Origin: Annona cherimola
Lineage: Eukaryota > Streptophyta > Magnoliopsida > Magnoliales > Annonaceae
Length of the DNA: 64,000 bases
Reading direction: 5' to 3'
Assembly: GCA_030490835.1 (NCBI GenBank)
Contig: CM059971.1
Location: 2,860,545-2,924,544 of the forward strand
The position numbers were made by a program, and so were the translations under genes. Position 1 is the stretch's first letter; the number at the start of each line of letters is the position of its first letter. Shown piece by piece: positions 1 through 12,796 of the stretch. Below the pieces are notes generated by a model. That model was given only the letters and a program-made list of their open reading frames with translations, had not been told where the DNA came from and ran no database searches.

Positions 1-3000
1 TGATGGATCACCAAGTGGAAGACCAATAACTGCTCGCAGATGCTGCTCAAATTGTGAAGTGTAACAGGATTCAATGGTGTGATGGCCACTATTATGAGGC
101 CTCGGTGCTATTTCATTTAGCAAAATCTGTGGAAAAAGGAGAGAACAATTTGCTTCAAATTACAAAAGAAAAAGGGCAAATACTAACCCTTATGAGAAGT
201 CATTCTTCCTAAAAAGAGGTGGAAGGAAAAGAGTCCAACTTGACCATCTTCTGTTAGAAATAGTTCAACTGCAAAGATCCCTGCACCATCTAAGGATGCA
301 ATAGCTTTCGTTGCAACATCAATTGCAAGCTTCCTTGTCTTCCTGGGAACATTAGCAGGTGCCTCAACTGTATGACAAATGTTATCCCTACAAAAGTACA
401 AAAATCCAAATTAACAATTTTGGATTATTAATTTATAAAGATAATAAAAAGTAAAAGTATTAAAGATCTCCTTCTTTCTTGTTAGATGGGGAATTAAATT
501 TGATTATAGAAACAGTATTACTACACCAAGACAAGCTAGGGAACATAATTATCTCACTTGTGAATGGTTTCGACCACAGGAAAGCATGACATTGACCCAT
601 CTCTTTCCCTTGCCACAAGTACTGCAAGCTCCTGAATAAGATAATAAATAAAAAATGCATTTACCATTTCTAATTTAATAGATGCACAAAAATTTACAAT
701 AATTGGGAATAAAAGGTGCATTGACTGGTCAATTAATGATGTGTCCACCGGCACAGACCATTGACCATTAATTGTTGACTGATTGACTGAGCAGGCAGCA
801 AGCTAGAAAGTGAGAGATGAGTCCTGTGGGGTAGGCCTAGTAAACCCACTTACATTGAGAAGTTTAAGTTAAAATGTTTAATTTTCAGATATAATTCAAC
901 AACCCATGTTGCTCAAATGGTTCAGGACATAGTCCCTCAAGCAGAAGTCTAGAGTTTGAATCCCAGACAAGGCAAAAGAGAATAAAGTATTTTTACCTTT
1001 TTAGGACTCCGTAACTAGTAGAAGTCTTGAGTTTGAATCCTAGATAAGGCAAAAGAGAATAAACTATCTTTACCTTTTTAGGACTCCTAGAAGTTACGGA
1101 GACTCTTATGAGAAGAGATACAGACACCGACTAATAGCGGAAATGGGAAGCTGATGGAGGGAGGCTGTAATCAAGGTTGGGAACTGCTGCCGCTGAGGAT
1201 GTAAATTTATGAATTCTGCCAATTCATTTTCCTGATCTCTAAGGTAAGAAGGATCTACCATATTCTAGTTTCGGATGCATAATTATGTGAGATGTATGTA
1301 TTTTGTGTAATTAATTTGATGGTATGTTATATGTGAATTAATTGCATGGCAAAGCAATTTTATTATGTTAAATTAGATTCATCCAATTGATTAGGTTATT
1401 AGTTGCATGAGATGAAATGGTATTTTCACATAATTAATTAAGAATGTAGATTATTTCATGGGTTAATTATGTTGATGTTATTAGAGAACCCTCTTTATGG
1501 AGTTATATAACGTGTGCTAGTAACTTTAGGTAATATTATTTGCATGATCACCATAAATAAATTATATTCCCAAGGAATTAATAAAGTATAATTATGCAAA
1601 GTGTCATCATGCATACCTAAAATTATGTGTTGAAAGGAATTGTTGGATAGCTATTTTATGCATTTTTTGTATAATTAAATGCATACGAAACAGTGGTTAA
1701 GATGTTAATTGATACACTTATGTATATGATAATGAGCATAAAATGAATTGCTAAAATTATAACATGCGAACCACATGATATTCGCATCAATGAAAGGAAG
1801 ATATTTAGAAATTCAAGTATGAAAGAAAATGATCCCAAACACTTGATTTGTTAACACTATAAATCAGAGTTTGATATCCAAAGGGACACCAGACAAAAAT
1901 ATATTCATCATGCCACTCACATCTTTTTGAAAGGCATGGACATAAATCCAGAACATCATGTCGAATATGAGACTGACCTTAACAAATGGCACCCACTTCT
2001 CAACGTATAAACCTTGGTTATAACCTCCTAGTGCTGGATGAGAAGAAAAACTCACAGTAAAACAGTGTGGTAATTAGTATCTTGGCGAAATTAATCTCGG
2101 AAACTAAAACAACATGCAAAAAATAATGGCAAAGAAGATGAAAGAAAAAATGACCAACAGAGAAGTTAATATCACCCATTGCTACATTGATAAATTATAT
2201 AGAAATATAGAGCTTCTCGTAAGTTGCCAGGCACCAACAAGAATTGAGTGCTGCATTAATGAGAACGCAAAAAAGCTGCAATCTTAAAATGTTGCTATAA
2301 TTCCTTAGCAGCCAATCCAAAAGATAAGCACTGAATCTGTCAATCACTCGGTCCATCACACACCAAAGGGAGTAGCTCCACTTACATGTTAACAGGAATA
2401 TATCAAATGTCAGATCCATTTAAATTGGATGTAAACACAGACATTTAGATAGTCGTGAAGAAATGTCAGCACTGGCATTGAGGTGCATTAGTTTTATGAA
2501 TGGTTGATGAATATCCCTCAAGTTCATCTGCCTTCTTTGCAATTTTCTTTAGTAACTCCTAATATAGAAGCCATCACATTGTCAGTTCTTCAGGCAGATC
2601 CTTTTCCCTATGACCTTAGGAGTTGTATCCTCAGCAATTGATTGCCTGTCGCCTCACAAAATATGTGATCAAACTCATGTAAAACAGAAAAAACTTGAAA
2701 GATCCTGTCCGGAGGCCATTATTTAGAAATAAAGAACAAATTCAATCATAACCAACATAATCATTCTCAAGCCCACCTTTCTGGGGGAAAAATAAGCATG
2801 TCAAAGATTTAACTATTTGGTCTACGCTAGAAGGTAAATTTTATTTTACCATCGCACTTTAATAAGTTTAAGCCCAATTAAACAAAATTCTGTCCAAGAA
2901 ATATTTAACCAAAACCTTATAAAGATAGAAAATTGAAGAATGGGGAGAATAAACAATAAAACAGATGTTACACTGCTGTCCCAGACCCATGTCAAAAAAT

Positions 3001-6000
3001 GACAATTAAGCTTCACACACAGAGAACAAAATATAACAGAAAATAGCCAATCATCATGTCATATTCTTACTTATTACCAGAAATGGCAGAAGAAAGCCCT
3101 TCTTTATTGTGGGCAACAGCATTGCCACGCCCATCGTAAGCCAGCCTTTTACTTTTTATCATCAGAGGATAACCGAACAATGCCCCACCTTTAATCGTAC
3201 TCTCCAGATCATTAATCTGCCTTAATCAGACATGCAGAAACTAAAACCATTATGAGCACAGGATCGTCAAGTTTTATAAAAATTGCAAGAATTTGTACTA
3301 ACCTCCATGAAATCAGGAATTGGAATTGCATGCTGAGAAAAATGAACCTTTTGAAGATATTTATCCTGCGATAAAACAAGTTGCAAATGACCTTCACAGG
3401 GAACTTTTGAAAAGGGAAAAAGCAAGAAGACAAAGTTTGAGCTATGCAAATTGAACAGTGATAATATTATGTGCAATTTAGGCGTTAAATATTGTATCTA
3501 TCTTGAAGGCAAAAAAATGAGCTAGCATCCCAGAGAACTATTGTTGTTTGGCAACAATATTATCTAGAGTCCTCTAGTTATTAACCAACATACAAATGCT
3601 TCCATCTAAATTAGGGATTTAGGAAGCCTAGAATCAGAAACCTCTTACCAAGCACAATTCTTTTATCGAAACTTGAATGTTCCATCTAGGCTTAGACAAA
3701 GGTCTGATTTTTGCACCTCCAAAATCCCATTTGAAACCACAAATCCAAAACAAATAGAACTCAGAAATGAAATCATACCATATTCTACAAAATACATGAA
3801 AATGAATATATTACTAATTTATTATTACATATGTAATACATGAAAATGAACATATTACTAATTTAATATCACATATGTATGTACTAAGCTGTTTAAAACA
3901 GATTGCTAAGCTTGAACTGTGAATATCAGCCTATAAAAAAAATTTACAATATGAAGAAACCAGCATAATAATCGGCTTCTGACAACTCATTTTCTTCATA
4001 TATTGTCAACTTAGAAACTAGAAAATGATAAATTCACACCAAAAACATAAGTGACCTGTCGTAATGAGAATAGAAACTAGAAAATGATAAATTCACACCA
4101 AAAACATAAGTGACCTGTAGTAATAAGAATCAGTGGACTGTGCACAATACACTGCAAGTGCACTCTCGTAAAGATAAAGATGAGAATAAACAGCAACAAA
4201 CATCAATGTACCAAGATGTAAAAGGAATTTCATCATCCTGCTCTTTTTTGTGTTTGCACTCATGCGTCTTTTTGATGAAAAATTTTAAAATGATTGCACA
4301 CCAATCTGTCAAGCTAGTAGATGGCAAGAGGAAACCCATTGATGAGGCCAAGAAATGCCATCTTATGTATTTAGGCAAAATGCCATGCTTCTATAAGGAA
4401 AACAATATGGCTAGAAAACAAATGCCTTTGGATTTTCCTCCAAAGTTTCGGAATATCGGTATCGGGGGGCGTATCAGCCCCCTCCAAAAGCGTCGATACG
4501 ATAAGGGCATATCGGTATCGGATGGAAATTTTTTTACCCAAAAAAAAAAATATTTGAAAAAATGTACTGAAATCAAAAAAAAATGAGAAATGAAAGAATA
4601 TGTAATTATTTCACATTTTGCCTATGTATAGGATGGTGTATCGGTTCATTCGAGAAAACTTAAAAGTGAGACCAATTTGTGATAAAATTAGAGAAAATAG
4701 ATTAAGATGGTTTAGTCATGTTAAAAGGAGGCCTGAAGTAGCACCGGTTAGGAAAACAGAATCTATCCAAGTAGAAAAAGGTAGGAGAATGAGAGGAAGA
4801 CCCAAAAAAAAAAAAAGGATTAAAGTAATTAAACAAGATTTAAAAATATTACAAATTACAGAAAATTTAATCTTAAACCACCAAAAATGGCGTAACAGAA
4901 TCCATGCAGTCGACCCCACCTAGGTGGGAAATGGCTTATGATGATGATGATGATGATGATGATGCTATATCAATTATGTATTTATGTGGAGTTGTCATTC
5001 ATCTTTTTTTTATTCTCTTCACGTTTATTATTTACTTTTTTAGTTGAATATTGAATTTAAAAATTATCTGAATAAGAGAAAATGGACTAATACACCATCC
5101 TATACACAGGCAAAATGTGAAATAATTACATATTCTTTCATTTCTCATTTTTTTGAGTTTATTACCTTTTTTTTTAGATTTTCTTCGGTAAGAAAAAATT
5201 TCCGTCCGATATCGTCCGATAGCAATACGCCCATATCATATCGTTTTTGGAGGGGCCGATACGCCCCCCAGAACCGATCTTCAGAACCTTGATCACAACC
5301 ATACCTTGGAGAGCAAGAGTTTGTAGGTCACACAATGACAGCTTTTACCACAAACAATTTTTATTCACATGCAGGATTCAAAGATTAAAATCTTGTAATA
5401 AGCTTACTTGAATAATCCGAATTGTAGAGGCTTTCGGCTGACAGTCTATGCCCTGCTCCTCAAGCTTGTCCAACATGTCAACATCAACATGCTCGATTTC
5501 AACTGTCAACACATCACACCTAAAAGCCATGACAAAAAAGAACAAAAGAAAAAAAAAAAAAAGAAATTCAGAGACTTTGAAAGAACTCACTAGATCCTAG
5601 TCTGGGACTACAGTCAATATCAACAAACAAAATCTTCAGGTCCATACTTATGATGCACCCACCTCTTTGCAAATTCTTGAACCATTACACCATCATCAAA
5701 GCTTCCAACCAAATGATAACACGCCAATGCACTGGCTGGGCAGCCTTCCAGGGGGTCCAAAATCATAACTTTGATGCCCATCTGTGAAGCCGCCTGACAA
5801 AGCATACGCCCAAGTTGGCCTCCTCCCAAAACACCCACAACCTTTTCAGACACTCCATGTACCGGTTTGCTTTCAAATCTACATACATGGCAAGAACCCA
5901 ACAGAATCCATCAATTATGTCATATGCATTATACTTGAAAAATATAGAACGAGAAAGCAAAATTCGTTCGTGCATCAAGAAGCAAAAACATGGGCTATAA

Positions 6001-6315
6001 GAAGATGCATAATTCATAAAAGTACGATAGTGAATTGGGGAGTGGGGGCTAAATGCAGTAATAGAATATGATTTTTCCACAATACTAGACATACCCATCA
6101 TTGCAACTGTCAAAAGAAACAGAGGAAGAGCAAAAGACATGTTTTTTGTGCGAAAAGGTCGCTGTCGCACCCCACCCGCTGCCTCCAACCTGCGGAGCTG
6201 AAACTGCTAGCTCCCGTTTCCGCCTGATAAATGCCGAAGCATGATAGTCCAGCATGAGCGATGGATCGTCACAGCGATGCCGACACCATGTGGGCCGAAT
6301 ACTCCCAAGAAGCAT
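1..6315 (-). CDS. PURKE: Phosphoribosylaminoimidazole carboxylase, plastid (PurK half; 3' end beyond window)
   Basis: This enzyme carboxylates aminoimidazole ribonucleotide in de novo purine synthesis; the plant form is plastid-targeted with an ATP-grasp PurK half and a PurE half. Exons read on the minus strand are 6315-6095, 5878-5663, 5519-5408, 3365-3303, 3216-3078, 2033-1978, 631-558, 387-240 and 126-1. All junctions have GT donors and AG acceptors, and the phases join without a break into 385 codons. Exon 1 is rich in Ser, Arg and Ala, like a transit peptide. Exon 2 has the nucleotide-binding motif [11 protein letters not shown] and [12 protein letters not shown]; exon 3 has LTVEIEHVD; exon 5 has AYDGRGNAV; exons 8-9 have [10 protein letters not shown] and [14 protein letters not shown]. 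The start at 6315 is the first ATG in the open frame; a second ATG at 6255 is an alternative. The PurE half must lie left of the window. No frame break is seen. Confidence 0.93.
893..1110 (+). mobile_element. SINE-like element with duplicated body, in intron 6 of PURKE
   Basis: The head looks like a tRNA-derived Pol III promoter: a box A-like TGGTTCAGGAC near 918 and a box B-like GAGTTTGAATCCC at 952. The box-B-containing body is repeated with a 77-bp period (952 and 1029), each copy followed by CAAGGCAAAAGAGAATAAA and CCTTTTTAGGACTCC. The head resembles that of the element at 16045. No target duplication was identified, so this is a motif-based call. Confidence 0.45.
3791..3885. repeat. Tandem duplication, 44-bp period, in PURKE intron 3
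   Basis: Two adjacent copies of an AT-rich unit beginning AATACATGAAAATGAA start at 3791 and 3835 and end before ATATGTATG. The copies differ at a few bases. It lies in an intron and has no coding meaning. Confidence 0.7.
4013..4130. repeat. Tandem duplication, 59-bp period, in PURKE intron 3
   Basis: The unit beginning AGAAACTAGAAAATGATAAA is present twice, at 4013 and 4072, with only a few differences (for example CTGTCGTAATGAG versus CTGTAGTAATAAG). The near identity suggests a recent slippage or repair event. Confidence 0.8.
4438..5292. mobile_element. Long-terminal-inverted-repeat DNA transposon in PURKE intron 3
   Basis: The left arm (about 4438-4660) and the reverse complement of the right arm (about 5085-5292) match over roughly 200 bases with small gaps. 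Shared landmarks are GGGGGGCGTATC, CCTCCAAAA, ATGAGAAATGAAAGAATATG and CACATTTTGCCT followed by TGTATAGGATGGTGTAT. The GC-rich tips contrast with the AT-rich intron. The 430 bases between the arms are mostly an RTE LINE 3' end. No transposase is present. I could not settle a target duplication, so the superfamily is open. Confidence 0.7.
4650..4963 (+). mobile_element. 5'-truncated RTE-type LINE 3' end
   Basis: The open frame here encodes the C-terminal tail typical of RTE-clade LINEs: [12 protein letters not shown], then a basic [11 protein letters not shown] stretch, then [11 protein letters not shown] and a stop at 4921. It is followed by GTGGGAAATGGCTTATGATG and a (GAT)n tail. The 3' end is nearly identical to that of the full-length element at 41397-44598, so both belong to one family. 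The left boundary is approximate because it abuts the inverted-repeat arm of the enclosing element. Confidence 0.85.
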
Positions 6316-7430
6316 CGTCACTCTATCCAGCAAAAAACAATCTTGTAAATGAATGAAGGGGCAACAAAGATGAGAGGAAGGAACATATAATCAGCAAAGT
6401 CTCTATTCTAGGATTCTAGAATGTGTGTCATGAAAGAAAGGGAGTCACAGTATTGCGGCTGCTGTCGCTGGAAGCTATCAAGCTAAGAAAAGAGCAGGTC
6501 AAGGGGAAGGAGGCAAGGGGAATGGATTTTGAAAGAGAACATGGTTACCTCTATTGCAAATAGTGCTCGTCTCATTGTGATACTGCCAATTTAACTCAGT
6601 AACGATCTGATCTAATGGAAATGTTTGCATTGTTAAACAGCTTGAATGCAAATGTTTGCATTGTTACCCAGCTTGACTACAAACGTTTTCTTTTTTTTTA
6701 AAATGAAATGTTTTCATTGTTAACTAGCTCGAATGAAATGTTTGCATGAATTTTTTTATTTTTTTTATTTTTTGACTCCTAACATGTGAGTCAAGTGTGT
6801 GCATATATTATGTTGAAGGTAAATTTAATAAACGTAAAATTTATGTAGCTCAAAGTTAAAGATAAATTTAATAAAAGTAAATTAAAAAATATATACCACT
6901 TTCAATTAAATGAATATGCCCCTCACATAAGTGCGCTATCGGCTGAACTAAGATGCCTATATAAATGGATTAATTTTAGAACTTTGTATCAATTTACATG
7001 TACATTTAATTTACATATACCTGTTACATGAACGCTCTACTCCTTACATGTAAAATTCAGGTTAATTAAACCTTTTTTATCAATATATATTTAGATTATA
7101 TCTCAATTCATATTACAATTAATATCCGACATATTTCAACCTGTTGTGCACAGAGTAGTAGTTTATTTCAACTTGTGGTAGAAATCAAGGAGAATCCCTG
7201 TGTGTAAAGAAATTTTGTGCACAGAGTAATTAGTTCCTGCCAACTCGGCAGCTCATATCAAACTCACAAATTAGGATGCTAATAAAAAGGATGCATTACT
7301 CACAAAAGTGGCTACATTTGTATATTTCCGAAAGGTATCATACATGGTCCATCAAATAAAAAACAAATATAAAAAACACGGTCTATCAAACAAAAAAAAG
7401 GGTGTACATGGTACATAAAAGAAAAAAAAA
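6316..7430. other. 5' flank and putative promoter region of PURKE
   Basis: About 1.1 kb of AT-rich sequence lies upstream of the PURKE start. The first 250 bases hold the probable 5' leader. AATGTTTGCATTGTTA-like motifs recur at about 6617-6740. I saw no second gene and no clear TATA box that I would defend. Confidence 0.4.
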
Positions 7431-7431
7431 A

Positions 7432-7560
7432 TCAAATTGGGTCTTCTTCAGCAAGATAAATATTTCCCATGTTGACAGATGCACTATTGAGCTCATGCTC
7501 TTGCATGTAGTAACTTGATTTCTCAGCTTGCAAGTAGAGTGTACAAAGCCAGTTCAAACT
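7432..7560 (-). other. Short unidentified open segment
   Basis: On the minus strand an uninterrupted stretch of about 42 codons ends in TGA at 7432. It contains LYLQAEKSSYYMQEHELN and NMGNIYLAEEDP, which has a more protein-like composition than its surroundings. No family is recognised and no matching exon is seen nearby. It may be a relic exon or chance. Confidence 0.2.
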
Positions 7561-9580
7561 TTTAAAAAAATAAAAGAAACTCAAATTTTAAAAGACGTTG
7601 AAGAAGCGAATCACGAAATCTAATAATTTGCAGCTTAAATTCTTCCTTACAATTTTTCTTTACTAGGCACCCATAATTCATCTGAGGTGAGGAGCATTTA
7701 GAGTGTGAGAACGATGAGAAGCATCACAAAATCTGATGATTATTGGATTGATCTAAACGATGAAGCCTTTGAGACTGCGAACAATGGGAAGCATCACAAA
7801 ATCTGATGATTCTACTAGTCTTTTAAGGCTAAGAACCTCGTAGTCTAAACATGTCCACTGTTCAAGTTTGTCATGCCACTACATTTGACACAAATCTAAT
7901 CCCAAAGAAATGTGAGACTTTGAAACCTTAATCAAGTTTTGGGGTTAAGGTGTTTGCCAAACAGGGCCAAACAACAGATGAACCAACAGCTTCAGTTCAT
8001 ATCTAAACTTGTCCAGATCACAGATTCTTGTGATCAACCATATCCAGATAGAGACCAAGTTATAATCTGCAAATGGCTTCTCCATGCCAGACAAAAATTC
8101 CAAAATATCATATGTTCATAATCCAAAAACACAAGAAACGATCAATCAGCAATTCCATTCAACCCATAGACTGATGAATATTGAATCATACCCCATAACA
8201 TAAAATTCGGTTTTTTTTTTTTTTAATCATCTACTGAAGTTCAGGTTTATATAGGACTTTTTATGACCATTCCATGGACTGGCAAAAGAAGTGATATATC
8301 CTATTATATGTCCTGTTGCTAAAGAGCGAAAATGCAGTTCTCGTCAGAACTTTAGGTAGCTATTTTAAGCCTGTTGTCATGTATACATAATGTCAGGTGA
8401 CTGCAATATGTGTCATATCTATACCTAAACACCCGTGTTTTATAATCAATCAAAATATATGGAGAATGTACTAGCCTCAAAAGACTTGTGTTTATGCAGA
8501 ATGACAGCGAGAACCTAGAAAGAAACAAAACCCCCTAGAGTGTGAACTAGTGAAATCACCTAGAAGCAAATTGATCAAATCCATTGTCACTTCACCGTAA
8601 AAATCTCATAGGTGTAAAATCAAAATCAAATAAAACATAACATATCAATATTCAGTGCAGCAAAAACTGACATCAATATTATATAACAGAAAAGCCCCAA
8701 TCCATAACCTAAAATCTCTACTAGTGATTTCTACCAGAAGACCAATTTATTAAATTAAATTCATCAAAATGAAACTTCAATATCTGCTTCCTATCGCCAT
8801 CTTGTACCAAATATCATTAAAAATTAATAAAGACAAACAAACAAGGACAAGACATATGAACAAACACAACGAGCCAGCATTAGTGACACGGTAGCCAAAT
8901 AAATGCCATCCATAAAATTAATGATCTTAAGGGATCAAAAATGAGGATGATATCATGACTGCTTTCCTTTCTCTTACTGCATGACAAAGAACATCGGAGA
9001 CATTGGAACCTAATTCCCAGGACAGAAAAGAACCATCTACAATGTTAACCACCAGAGCATCTCAACATGGAATACCATAAGATAGATGCCATTCTTCATG
9101 AAGAGTAACTAATAAATAAACCAGAAATAAACCCAATTCATCAGAAAATTATCAACAACCCCATAAAGAGATGAGTGATCATTCCGACTGGCATCTTACG
9201 GTCAGCAAAGCTAATCCATCAACAAAGCCAAACTAAAATTGAACCAACTGAAGCACATAGAAAATCCCCTAACTGTTTGCAAATCGCCAAATGACGTCCA
9301 TGTTGATGTCTAGAACAACAAAGGCCTGAGACACAAATCGAATCAACTCAGCAACATTCATCCACTTCTGGTATGTTTTTATACCACAAAAAGGCAAAAC
9401 AGCCAACATTCAAAACAAGGTCTATAGGAAAAACCCCTCCACATGATAGCCTCCTAGTGCATCTCTATACATCCTGCATCCAATGTATACTGGTGAAATC
9501 CCATTCTTACCATTACCGACACAGCCAATCTGAAAGCCAAAGAGAGCAGTTTCACGAGAATTCCAACAATTTAGGAAAGC
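7561..9580. other. Gene-less stretch
   Basis: AT-rich sequence without a recognisable gene. A short direct repeat around GGGAAGCATCACAAAATCTGATGA occurs near 7710-7740 and 7788-7815. Nothing else is supported. Confidence 0.5.
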
Positions 9581-9972
9581 AACAGAACATCTAAAACGAA
9601 GAGGGAAAAAACAAAAACAAAACAAAAATCGAGATGCTATAAACCCAATCCACAAATTCCAACTTTCATCCTCATTGCTGTTTGCAATGATTTCACTAGC
9701 CTGACATCGATTCAACTGTCCAATGCTTAATCCTCCGGCCCTGCCAACTGCATGCATCTTGCAACGAAGAAACCAGAACAGAACATCTAAAACGAAGAGG
9801 AAAAAAACAAAAACAAAACAAAAATCGAGATGCTATAAAACCAATCCACAAATTCCAACTTTCATCCTCATTGCTGTTTGCAATGATTTCACTAGCCTGA
9901 CATCGATTCAACTGTCCAATGCTTAATCCTACGGCCCTGCCAACTGCATGCATCTTGCAACGAAGAAACCAG
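9581..9972. repeat. Near-perfect tandem duplication of a 196-bp unit
   Basis: Unit 1 (9581-9776) and unit 2 (9777-9972) both start AACAGAACATCTAAAACGAA and end GCAACGAAGAAACCAG. They differ at a few positions (for example CCTCCGG versus CCTACGG, and one extra G). Both carry the same minus-strand open stretch containing QLNRCQASEIIAN. The high identity points to a recent event. No protein family is recognised. Confidence 0.9.
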
Positions 9973-10429
9973 GGCAAGAGATTAAAAGCAAACCAAAATT
10001 TTTGCTCAGGAAAAATGCATAAACAGACATAATCATCAAAGATGAAATCTCTAGGCCCTGAATCCCTCCCGCTGCCCGCTGAATTTTTCTTATTCAATCC
10101 ATATGAATAAGAAAAGTTCTACATCCAATAAAACTTTAAACCAAAAGACTGCTCAATAGTTGATAAAAAAGACTGCTCAATTACTGCCAGATCAGCTCCT
10201 CAAACCATTAATTGATCAACCCTGAATGTTAAAAACTGACAGATCAGAAAGGGTTTTATTCTTCTTTATATAACTGAGGCTAAAATGTTTGATTTCAGGG
10301 GAAAAAAATTGCAGATTCAATTCATCATTTTTGAACAAACTCAAGAAAAATTGGGCCCTCAATGACGATTTGGGTGATGGGTCATCCTTAGCCATGCTTA
10401 CATACCCAGTGTTGGACCCCAACAAGATG

Positions 10430-10714
10430 CGTTCAATGAGAGAGAGAGAGAGAGAGAGAGGAAAAGAGAGCCATGGCGCAGAGGAGGGCGTTGAATGAGG
10501 CAGCGGAGGATGGACGAAAAGTGGAGATAGGAGATGTCGCCGGAAAAGAGAGGGAGAAAGAGATTACCGAAATCCGGGGAAACTGACGCCGGAGCGAGGG
10601 CAGCGGAGAAGAAGACGCCGGATGGAACTCGAATGGAAAGGATGCACGGGCGGGAAAGGGATACGGCGGTCCAAGCAGAAAGCTATAGAAAAAGAGGAGA
10701 CGCAGGCAACTCAT
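10430..10714 (-). other. Purine-rich segment with a transit-peptide-like open frame (unidentified)
   Basis: A (GA)n tract at 10437-10462 borders a GC-richer block. On the minus strand this block is open for 93 codons from an ATG at 10714, with Ser, Pro, Phe and Arg dominant and almost no acidic residues. That composition resembles a plastid transit peptide or a 5' leader. No downstream exon could be attached with confidence. It may equally be low-complexity sequence. Confidence 0.2.
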
Positions 10715-10758
10715 GCCGATGAAATTCTAGTTTACCTCAGCCCACCACTTATCAGGGT

Positions 10759-11045
10759 GGGTGTGTTTGTTTGAGATATATACACACCAGAACTTTTCAA
10801 TCTAAAATTTTTTACTATTCATGATTACTCTATTTTTTAATTATTTTTTCACATTTTCTTATACAAACCACCCTACTTTTCAATCATTTCTACACAACTA
10901 TCTATACAACTAACCTATCTATTTTAATTTTATTATCTTTACTTCTTATCATTTCTCCTATTATATCACATCATTTTCTATCAATGTGACAACTTCTATC
11001 TCAAAAACTTTTCATCAAAAGTTTTACCCACAACCAAACACACCC
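10759..11045. mobile_element. Tourist-like MITE (family T)
   Basis: It starts GGGTGTGTTTG and ends CCAAACACACCC, a terminal inverted repeat shared by the copies at 31283, 32149 and 59011. The internal sequence carries the family landmarks TTTTTTAATTATTTTTTCAC and TATTTTAATTTTATTATCTTTACTTCT. No coding capacity. The target duplication is not clear in this copy. Confidence 0.8.
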
Positions 11046-11292
11046 TTAAAAAGCGTCAATCCCAACCTTAACTCAAACTCAACGTATAAAACTTAAACTC
11101 TAATCATATTTTTAAAAATTGAGTTTAGGTTAGATTTCAAGTTGGAATTTAAGTTGATAAATATAAATTTTATTTAAGAGTGATATGTTTAAATTTTACA
11201 TGAAACTACAATAATAACAGATTATATAAGTAAATATGATGATATAAAGTCAAACCATATATTTCTAAAAAATATTACAATATAAAGAAGAG
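11046..11292. other. AT-rich repeat-like sequence
   Basis: No gene is present. The stretch resembles the degenerate GGGTTCGGG-type dispersed repeat whose other part reappears at 11870-12015 after the inserted MITE at 11293-11641. Confidence 0.3.
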
Positions 11293-11641
11293 GAGCGATC
11301 TTGTTAGTCCGGACTAAGCAAATGTCCCTCATTTACAATAACTTTTTTTATTTTTCTCTTCGTACACTTGTGTTATCTAAGTGTATTTAACATATAAAAT
11401 AAGTTTTACAATTTTTTGATATGTGTATGTATTTTTTTGAAATTTTTAAATATAATACCTATGTTTAAAAATCTCAAAAAAATATATGCACATATCTAAA
11501 AATGGTAAAACTTAGTTTATACATTAAACACACTTAGATAAACAAGTGTTTGAAGAAAAATGAAAAAATTACTATAAATGAGTTTTTTGAAGTAGACTAA
11601 GTGGGGCATTTACTTAGCCCAGGCTAATAAAATCATTCATC
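11293..11641. mobile_element. Foldback MITE (family D)
   Basis: The left end GAGCGATCTTGTTAGTCC and the right end (reverse complement GATTTTATTAGCCTGGGC) form imperfect terminal inverted repeats. The interior is also self-complementary: AAGTGTATTTAACATATAAA on one side pairs with its inverse around 11523-11545. A second copy lies at 51250-51595. It is non-coding and non-autonomous. Confidence 0.65.
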
Positions 11642-12787
11642 TATAAAGAATATCTTTAAAAAAATTTAACATAAAAAAGAAGATAAACGAAGAAGATTAT
11701 AAAAATAAAATATAAATATAAATGAAAATAATATACTTTATTTATAATATAATTACAATATGTCAAACATGTATTATAAATATAAATAACATAAAAAACA
11801 AAAAATATAAAGAAATATTGTTTAGATATTATATATAAAATATATTTTATAATGCATATAAAATAGAAATCGGGCTCAGGTTTTTCGGCGTCGTGTTCAC
11901 TCGAACCCCAACCCTATCACATTTATGAATCGTGTTCATCGGATTCGGGTTCTTCGGGCTCGGGTTATAAAACAGCAAATTCTAATACCATTAAAAATTG
12001 AGTTCGGCAGGCACCCCTAAATATTCGTATGAGTCTGGACTAATGCCCCATTCAATCTTAGCCTTCAAAATAAAATGCACGGTGGATAAGTCACTTCCCA
12101 GGAGAACATGGCAGGAAGCACCCCCACGGGTGTCCTAGGAAGTGCTCCCATGGCTTGGCTGGTTCCATTGACTATTATGATGTTTAGAATTATTTTCAAG
12201 TTCCATTTAAATCAAAATTTTGCAAGTTTCATCTTAATCAATTTTTTGCATGGGCTCCCTTAAATGTAAAATTGATTGATCTATTTTATTTGACACGAAA
12301 AAAACATCACATGCTTTTTTTTCTTCATTTTTATTCTCTCTTTTCAAAATTTTGCATTCTTGCATTACATGGCGAATCTCATTGCAAAGATAAAGATTTA
12401 ATTTCAGTTTTTCATTTTGATATCCCTCTTAATGACTCATCAAGGTTTCATTTCGATTTGACCGCACCTTCTTCTTTCCTTTTTGCCTCTTCATTAAATG
12501 TGATCTCTTCTCATTCAATATACTATCTTTCACACCATGTTCACTGTCACACCTTCAGTAGCATAATCAAACTTACATATCACAATTTTTACGTTAAAAT
12601 CAGAGGATTTTATTATCATTGACCTCCAAAACACGGCTTCATGGATGATAACAGTTGATCATGTTGGATTTTTGGACACACATGTATAATAATGATACGT
12701 ACACGATTATAAATAGCAGCCTTAAATTATAAAGTGTTATTATAAGATTTATGGGCCTAAGTCATCTAATACAGTACGAGTCTCCTA
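11642..12787. other. Gene-less stretch with GGGTTCGG-type repeat text
   Basis: Positions 11870-12015 hold GC-richer text built on CGGGTTCTTCGGGCTCGGG, a composition common in plant dispersed repeats. Positions 12100-12165 hold paired CACTTCC..AGGA motifs in opposite orientation. An open frame at 12272-12622 is F/H/S-rich and has no recognisable family. Confidence 0.35.
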
Positions 12788-12796
12788 CACGAAAAA

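Noticed and set aside
4110..4586. 158-codon plus-strand open frame
   Set aside because: It crosses intron 3 of PURKE and an inverted-repeat arm; the composition is low-complexity and matches no family.
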